A stretch of DNA of 64,000 nucleotides, from positions 9,720,001 to 9,784,000 of the forward strand of contig CP107851.1 in NCBI GenBank assembly GCA_036013505.1. Reading direction: 5' to 3'. The notes beneath the pieces were generated by a model. The model made no database searches. It had not been told where the DNA came from and saw only the letters and a program-made list of their open reading frames with translations. The translations under genes and the position numbers were made by a program. Source of the stretch: Streptomyces sp. NBC_00510. Its GTDB lineage: Bacteria; Actinomycetota; Actinomycetes; Streptomycetales; Streptomycetaceae. Of the stretch, positions 60,175 to 64,000 are shown piece after piece. The first letter of the stretch is position 1, and every line of letters starts with the position of its first letter.

Positions 60175-60672
60175 TCAGAGCTCAATGCCCAAGCCGTCCA
60201 TGAACTCCTGGAACAGATCCTCCACGAACGGGTCGGACCGCTTCGACAGGACATCGGCGATCGCCTTGGGCGCCGGGGTCAGGCCAGCCGCCCGCGCCCA
60301 GGCCACAGCACGCTCCGCAGCCTCCTCCGGCCCCAAGAACCAGTCGTCGACGGATTGGCCATCCTCTGCCATGTAGGCGGACATAGCTGTCCGATCGAGA
60401 CATGCGCGCCAGGTTTCCTGGTCCCTGGTCCGGCCTTCCAGCACAAGGCAGTCGCTGTCCATGACGAATCCGGCAAGAACCGGATGGCCAGTGACGTCAA
60501 CCAGTTCGATGAGACTCTCCTCATCGAGCGAGGTCCGCCCTTCCAATGACCAGAGCCGCCAGTCATCAGCGCGCTCCTGGAGCAGCTCCATGCGCACCCC
60601 GTCAGTGAAGGCCGCCACCTCACCCAGCGGATGCCGATGGCGAACGACGACAAGGGAACCCCAGTACCCCAT
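60175..60672 (-). CDS. Immunity-like protein of unknown function carried inside the IS5 element
   Basis: The 165-residue acidic protein begins MGYWGSLVVVRHRHPLGEVA and continues ELLQERADDWRLWSLEGRTS, HPVLAGFVMDSDCLVLEGRT, LDRTAMSAYMAEDGQSVDDW and FVEDLFQEFMDGLGI. Similar proteins occur singly in many Streptomyces. Their acidic, compact, signal-free character recalls immunity proteins of polymorphic toxins. It lies between the transposase stop (24 bp away) and the right inverted repeat, convergent with the transposase. An RHS toxin and its SUKH immunity gene follow just outside the element on the same strand. Function is unproven. Confidence 0.75.
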   Translation of the reverse strand: MGYWGSLVVVRHRHPLGEVAAFTDGVRMELLQERADDWRLWSLEGRTSLDEESLIELVDVTGHPVLAGFVMDSDCLVLEGRTRDQETWRACLDRTAMSAYMAEDGQSVDDWFLGPEEAAERAVAWARAAGLTPAPKAIADVLSKRSDPFVEDLFQEFMDGLGIEL

Positions 60673-60890
60673 CTGCTTGCTCCATGTTCGAAAGTCGCTG
60701 CGTGGCGGCGCTCACCGCTGCCCAGAGCCGCGTTCGCGCAGGGAGGGGTGATTCTTGCAGAAATCCACTTTCGTAACAGGCCCTAATGCCCCCAAATGGT
60801 CACAAAAGTCGCGCAACCGCTGAATGGCGATCGCCCCCGGGAACCCCGGGGGCGATCGCTGTTCACATGTGCCTGCGGATCAGCTGCCGA

Positions 60891-61433
60891 TCAGTCGATG
60901 CGATCGCTCAGGCCCAGCACCTGCGGGTCGTCGCTGGGAAAGTCCCTGGGCATGCCCGGCACGTGGATGGTGCGCCCGTACACGCCGGCCAGAAACTCGA
61001 CAACGCCGACCGGGAACTCCGACCAGTCGCCGTTGTCTCCGCGGACGACCACGGGCCAGGCGTCCGGGTCCGCAGGGCTTGTCCGCCAGTAGAAGGAGTC
61101 CCCCGAATTGGACTCCGCCCAGGAGATCAGGCCTCCCGGCTGTGGGAAGGGAACGTAGCCCTCGGTGTCGCCCATCTCGTACAGATCCTGAAGGATCTCG
61201 TCCTCCCTGGACGCGGACGCCCATGACGCCTCGGCACCGGGCCGGGGAGCGGAGACCGTCAGGAAGTCGTCGACGACCAAGACCGGATACGCCTCCGCCA
61301 GAGAGCGGAAGTCCGAGGGCAGCGCCGTCCCGAGGGTCGCCTCGAGGGCGGTCCAGTCCACGTTGCGCCCACCAGGCACACGCCACCGTGTCATCGACGG
61401 AAGCGCGGCCTCCAGTTCTTCGACCCTCAGCAT
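60891..61433 (-). CDS. SMI1/KNR4 (SUKH) family immunity protein
   Basis: The 180-residue protein begins MLRVEELEAALPSMTRWRVP and shows the SUKH pattern: NVDWTALEATLGTALPSDFR, SLAEAYPVLVVDDFLTVSAP, QPGGLISWAESNSGDSFYWR, DPDAWPVVVRGDNGDWSEFP and VGVVEFLAGVYG. SUKH proteins neutralise toxins of contact-dependent and polymorphic systems. The ATG overlaps the stop of the RHS toxin gene by 7 bases, so the antidote is translated with the toxin. It is the expected cognate immunity gene for the nuclease tip. Confidence 0.88.
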   Translation of the reverse strand: MLRVEELEAALPSMTRWRVPGGRNVDWTALEATLGTALPSDFRSLAEAYPVLVVDDFLTVSAPRPGAEASWASASREDEILQDLYEMGDTEGYVPFPQPGGLISWAESNSGDSFYWRTSPADPDAWPVVVRGDNGDWSEFPVGVVEFLAGVYGRTIHVPGMPRDFPSDDPQVLGLSDRID

Positions 61434-64000
61434 GTCGTCTGCCAATCCGTGCTGTTCTGGACCAAGACGCTGTTGAACAATACTCCGTCCTCGGTGTAGG
61501 CGGACATCGTGATGCTGTCCGGTATTCCCGTGGTGTGGCTGTAGTTGAGCTTGCCCGTGTACATGACCCACTTTCCGGCCGCGAGCTGCTGCTCCATCTT
61601 GATCTCGCAACGCCGCATGCCGCTCTTGTTCATGCGCGAGAACCCGGTGAACAGGTTCTCGTTCACCCAGTCGCCGCCCACCTTGTCGCCGACGATGTGC
61701 GTGCGGTCAAAGATGTTCCCCTTCCCCGACCTGGGGGTGTTCTGCGCGGGGTCTGGGAACCCGTACACGTTCACCGTGCCGGTGTCCCTGTCCGCGAGCG
61801 GGGCCTTGAGGTCGCTCGGGCAGATCAACGCGGTAGCACCCTGAGAACGGCCCGCCCCGTCCAGCGGCTGGTACTGGAAGCGGGAGGATTTGGGCTCGCT
61901 GTCACACCGCTGCTTGTTGTCCGTGTCGGGCGTCGGCCGGGGCGCGGGACGCGGCCGGGGGGTCGGGGCCGGCTCCGGCTCGTCGTCCTCGAACAGGTCG
62001 TGGATGCCGTCCGAGATCGAGTCGATGGTGTCGCTGATGGCGGTCTGCACGTCCTCGTCGTTCACCACGACCTCGTAGGCCACGATCGCCGTGACCGCGA
62101 CGGCCACGACGGCGAGTTCGGCCAGATCGTCGACGAGGGCGAAGTGGCCGTCCATTTCGACGTTGCTCACCGGGTTGCCGCCGCCGAAGGCATAGCGGTT
62201 TCCGGTGAAGGGGTCGACGCCGAGGCCCATGTCGGCCAGCGCGCCGGTGTACATGTCCCGAGTGGTGAACCGGTTGAGGCCTGGGCTGTAGTCACGGAAG
62301 CCCATGTCGTACGTGCCGGACTGGGCGTCCCAGCGCTTGCCGTTGTACCGGTACGGGTTGTAGTCCTCCTTGGTGGGGTTCTGGACGTCGGGTTTGTCGA
62401 TCCCGGTGAACTCGGAGGTGTCGTCGCTTCCGTAGGCGGTGTAGCCGTATGTGGCCTTGGTGTCACCGTTCTTGTCGGTCAGCGCCTCGACGTCGGTGTG
62501 ACTGTTGTAGCTGTAGTAGGAGTCCTCGGTCGTGCCGTCGGTGTTCTGCTTGACCTGGGACAGCCGCTCGCCCCACGGGCTGTACTGGAAGGACTTGGAC
62601 AGCTGGCCGGCGACCTTCTCGTCCAGGACCTCGCTGGACAGACCCAGGTATTCGAAGTCCGTGGTCTTGCCGTCGGCGGTCTTGGACAGGGTGCGGTCGA
62701 GCGGGTCAAAGGTGAACGTCGTCGACTTCATCGCGCCGGTCCCGTCCATCTTCTGGGACTCGACTACGTGGTCGAAGCCGTCGTACACGCTGCGCCCGAC
62801 GACCTTGCCGTTGCTGGTGACCGACTCCTGGCGGCCGAAAGGGTCGTAGTTGTACTGGAACGACGTACCGGAGACGGAAGAGCTCAGCACCCGGTTGCGG
62901 TCGTAGGTGAAGGACGTGGTGGTGTTCTTGACCGTCTGGCTGATGACGTTGGCGTTGTCGTCATGGACATAGGTGTCGGTGCCCGCACCGTTGCCCGTCT
63001 TGACCGACATGGCGAGCCGGCCGACCGGGTCGTAGGTGTAGTCGGTGGTCGAGTCGAGGAACGCCGCGTGGTTGTCGGCGTTCATCTTCCTCGCCACGTC
63101 CTGCGCCATGCCGCCGTTGGCGTCGTAGGCGTAGGAGTGCGATGCGACCAGGTTGCCGTTGGCCTTCTTCTCCGTGGTGCTCTTGGTCGTTCCGTCGAGG
63201 TAGTAGGTGTAGTCGACGGTGTTCTTGTTGGCCTTGGTCTCCTGCAGGACCTGGCCGCGGTCGGTGTACGTGTACGACGAGACCTTGGGGGAGGTGTCCG
63301 TGGGTGTCGTGCCGACGGAGATTGTCCGGGTCAGGTCACGTGCGTCGTAGGTGTAGCGGGAGAACTGGTCGGGATGGGTGACCGTCTCCGGCTGGCTGTT
63401 GGCGTCGTAGGTGTAGGAGGTGGTCTTCTTGGCCTGCCCAGCGAGCGCCTCGGTGACCTTCTGGATCTGGTCCAGGCCGGTGTAGTCGATGGCGTAGGCG
63501 TCTGTCGCCGCACCGGGTGAGGTGTCGTTGATCGACGTCAGGTTGCCGTTGACGTCATAGGCGTAGGCGAAGGTGTGCTTCTCGTTGTCGGTGTCGGCCG
63601 AGTTGTCCCGCACCAGCTTGACGCCATCGGCGACGACTGCGCCGCCGCTGTTCTGGAACAGTTGCAGCTTGGCGGCGTTGCCTTGGGTGAGGGCGAAGGT
63701 ACCGAGGCTGACCCAGGTGCCCGCGGTCGTGCTCTGGTCGCGAGTCACGTTCGTGGTCGTGCCGTCGGACTTGGTGACCGTGTACTTCGCGGTCGTCGCG
63801 GCCCCGGCGACCTGGGGGTAGCGCACATAAGCGGTGTAGGTGCCGTCCTTGGGGATGTTCAGCGTCCAGGTGAACGCGTCCGTCCCGGTCCCGGCGGCGT
63901 GGACCTGGTGGTCGAAGCCCTGCTGGCCGGGGAGGCTGGCGTGGGTCCAGGTGCCGGTGGAGCTGGTGTTCTGGGTGTCGGTGTTGTCGACCAGCGGAAC
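61427..64000 (-). CDS. RHS-repeat polymorphic toxin with C-terminal HNH-like nuclease tip (5' end outside the window)
   Basis: The visible 857 residues begin inside a golvesin-like beta domain (DGTYTAYVRYPQVAG, AVVADGVKLVRD). More than ten RHS/YD repeats follow (for example YDVNGNLTSI, YTYDARDLTRTI, YDPFGRQESV). The RHS core ends with YNPYRYNGKRWDAQSGTYDM and FGGGNPVSNVEMDGH. After a hydrophobic helix (ELAVVAVAVTAIVAYEVVV) and a Pro/Arg linker comes the toxin tip, where FDRTHIVGDKVGGDWVNENL followed by FTGFSRMNKSGMRRCEI resembles DNA/RNA non-specific endonucleases with a catalytic His. It is secreted or cell-surface-bound; its signal lies outside the window. The SUKH gene overlaps its end. 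Confidence 0.93.
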   Translation of the reverse strand, partial: VPLVDNTDTQNTSSTGTWTHASLPGQQGFDHQVHAAGTGTDAFTWTLNIPKDGTYTAYVRYPQVAGAATTAKYTVTKSDGTTTNVTRDQSTTAGTWVSLGTFALTQGNAAKLQLFQNSGGAVVADGVKLVRDNSADTDNEKHTFAYAYDVNGNLTSINDTSPGAATDAYAIDYTGLDQIQKVTEALAGQAKKTTSYTYDANSQPETVTHPDQFSRYTYDARDLTRTISVGTTPTDTSPKVSSYTYTDRGQVLQETKANKNTVDYTYYLDGTTKSTTEKKANGNLVASHSYAYDANGGMAQDVARKMNADNHAAFLDSTTDYTYDPVGRLAMSVKTGNGAGTDTYVHDDNANVISQTVKNTTTSFTYDRNRVLSSSVSGTSFQYNYDPFGRQESVTSNGKVVGRSVYDGFDHVVESQKMDGTGAMKSTTFTFDPLDRTLSKTADGKTTDFEYLGLSSEVLDEKVAGQLSKSFQYSPWGERLSQVKQNTDGTTEDSYYSYNSHTDVEALTDKNGDTKATYGYTAYGSDDTSEFTGIDKPDVQNPTKEDYNPYRYNGKRWDAQSGTYDMGFRDYSPGLNRFTTRDMYTGALADMGLGVDPFTGNRYAFGGGNPVSNVEMDGHFALVDDLAELAVVAVAVTAIVAYEVVVNDEDVQTAISDTIDSISDGIHDLFEDDEPEPAPTPRPRPAPRPTPDTDNKQRCDSEPKSSRFQYQPLDGAGRSQGATALICPSDLKAPLADRDTGTVNVYGFPDPAQNTPRSGKGNIFDRTHIVGDKVGGDWVNENLFTGFSRMNKSGMRRCEIKMEQQLAAGKWVMYTGKLNYSHTTGIPDSITMSAYTEDGVLFNSVLVQNSTDWQTTC

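Larger units (their letters stand above)
59229..60782. mobile_element. IS5-type element of 1554 bp with a passenger gene
   Basis: Imperfect terminal inverted repeats lie at 59229-59249 (starting GGCCGTGTATCGAAAGTGGA) and about 60762-60782 (ending TTTCGTAACAGGCC). They match at about 18 of 21 positions with one gap. Both ends are flanked by CTA (59226-59228 and 60783-60785), consistent with a short target duplication of IS5-type elements. Inside are an intact transposase and, convergent with it, a second gene. Typical members are about 0.9 kb, so the extra 0.6 kb is cargo. Confidence 0.75.

Noticed and set aside
60824..63520. An 898-residue plus-strand frame opposite the SUKH and RHS genes
   Set aside because: It is Val/Gly-rich and repetitive because it mirrors the RHS repeats. 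The minus-strand proteins are unmistakable.
1..64000. CRISPR arrays, rRNA or tRNA genes
   Set aside because: I saw no regularly spaced repeats of CRISPR type and no tRNA- or rRNA-like segments by eye. A dedicated scan could not be run.

Overview
The window looks like a Streptomyces chromosome segment. Coding DNA is very GC-rich, GTG and TTG starts are common, and several genes belong to families typical of Streptomyces: an EshA-like family 2 encapsulin in a 2-methylisoborneol operon, a rifamycin phosphotransferase with its rifamycin-associated element, DUF6233 and DUF6223 proteins, and a Doc/Fic-like toxin pair. The mix of accessory enzymes, many regulator/enzyme pairs and decayed insertion sequences suggests a chromosome-arm or other accessory region, but the sequence alone does not prove the location.

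Layout. 1-4.1 kb: the end of a hydroxyquinol pathway (intradiol dioxygenase, maleylacetate reductase), then an AraC regulator divergent from an ABM monooxygenase and an HSL-type esterase. 4.2-9.4 kb: a rifamycin-inactivating phosphotransferase with a 19-bp RAE upstream, and a Tat-exported GH95 glycosidase. 9.7-12.7 kb: a methyltransferase-NUDIX fusion and a hydrolase/WYL-regulator pair. 12.9-14.2 kb: a TnpB element broken by one amber codon. 14.2-20.8 kb: a Tat-exported GH47 mannosidase-like protein, a PadR/flavin monooxygenase pair, a GAF-PP2C phosphatase and an F420-type LLM oxidoreductase. 21.6-25.1 kb: a 2-methylisoborneol operon (encapsulin shell, terpene cyclase, GPP C-methyltransferase). 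25.2-33.6 kb: self-contained regulator/enzyme pairs (ArsR/MFS, TetR/quinone oxidoreductase) plus a mycothiol-type isomerase, a flavin disulfide reductase, a VOC protein and a methyltransferase. 33.9-41.1 kb: DEAD-box helicase, RIO-type kinase with a structured leader, GNAT, toxin-antitoxin pair, deoxynucleoside kinase and CBS protein. 41.2-46 kb: a three-gene operon (Fe/2OG oxygenase, methyltransferase, carnitine-type acyltransferase) lying between an ISL3 pseudogene and an IS630 remnant. 46.4-51.2 kb: low gene density, with a CoA-binding protein, a frameshifted zinc-ribbon gene and an IS1380 transposase. 51.6-59.1 kb: SDR/XRE pair, a two-component system, and a polysaccharide deacetylase-glycosyltransferase fusion. 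59.2-64 kb: an IS5-type element that appears to carry a passenger gene, then a SUKH immunity gene and an RHS toxin that runs off the window.

How the genes work together. Most units are small. A regulator faces its target enzyme across a short intergenic region, and three of these regions contain clear repeated operators (ArsR, TetR, PadR). The best candidate for an undescribed system is the oxygenase/methyltransferase/carnitine-acyltransferase operon at 42.1-45.8 kb. Its three chemistries could together make an O-acylated, methylated, hydroxylated metabolite resembling an acylcarnitine. The IS5 element with an immunity-like passenger beside an RHS toxin and the short-armed terpene cyclase beside its encapsulin also deserve attention.
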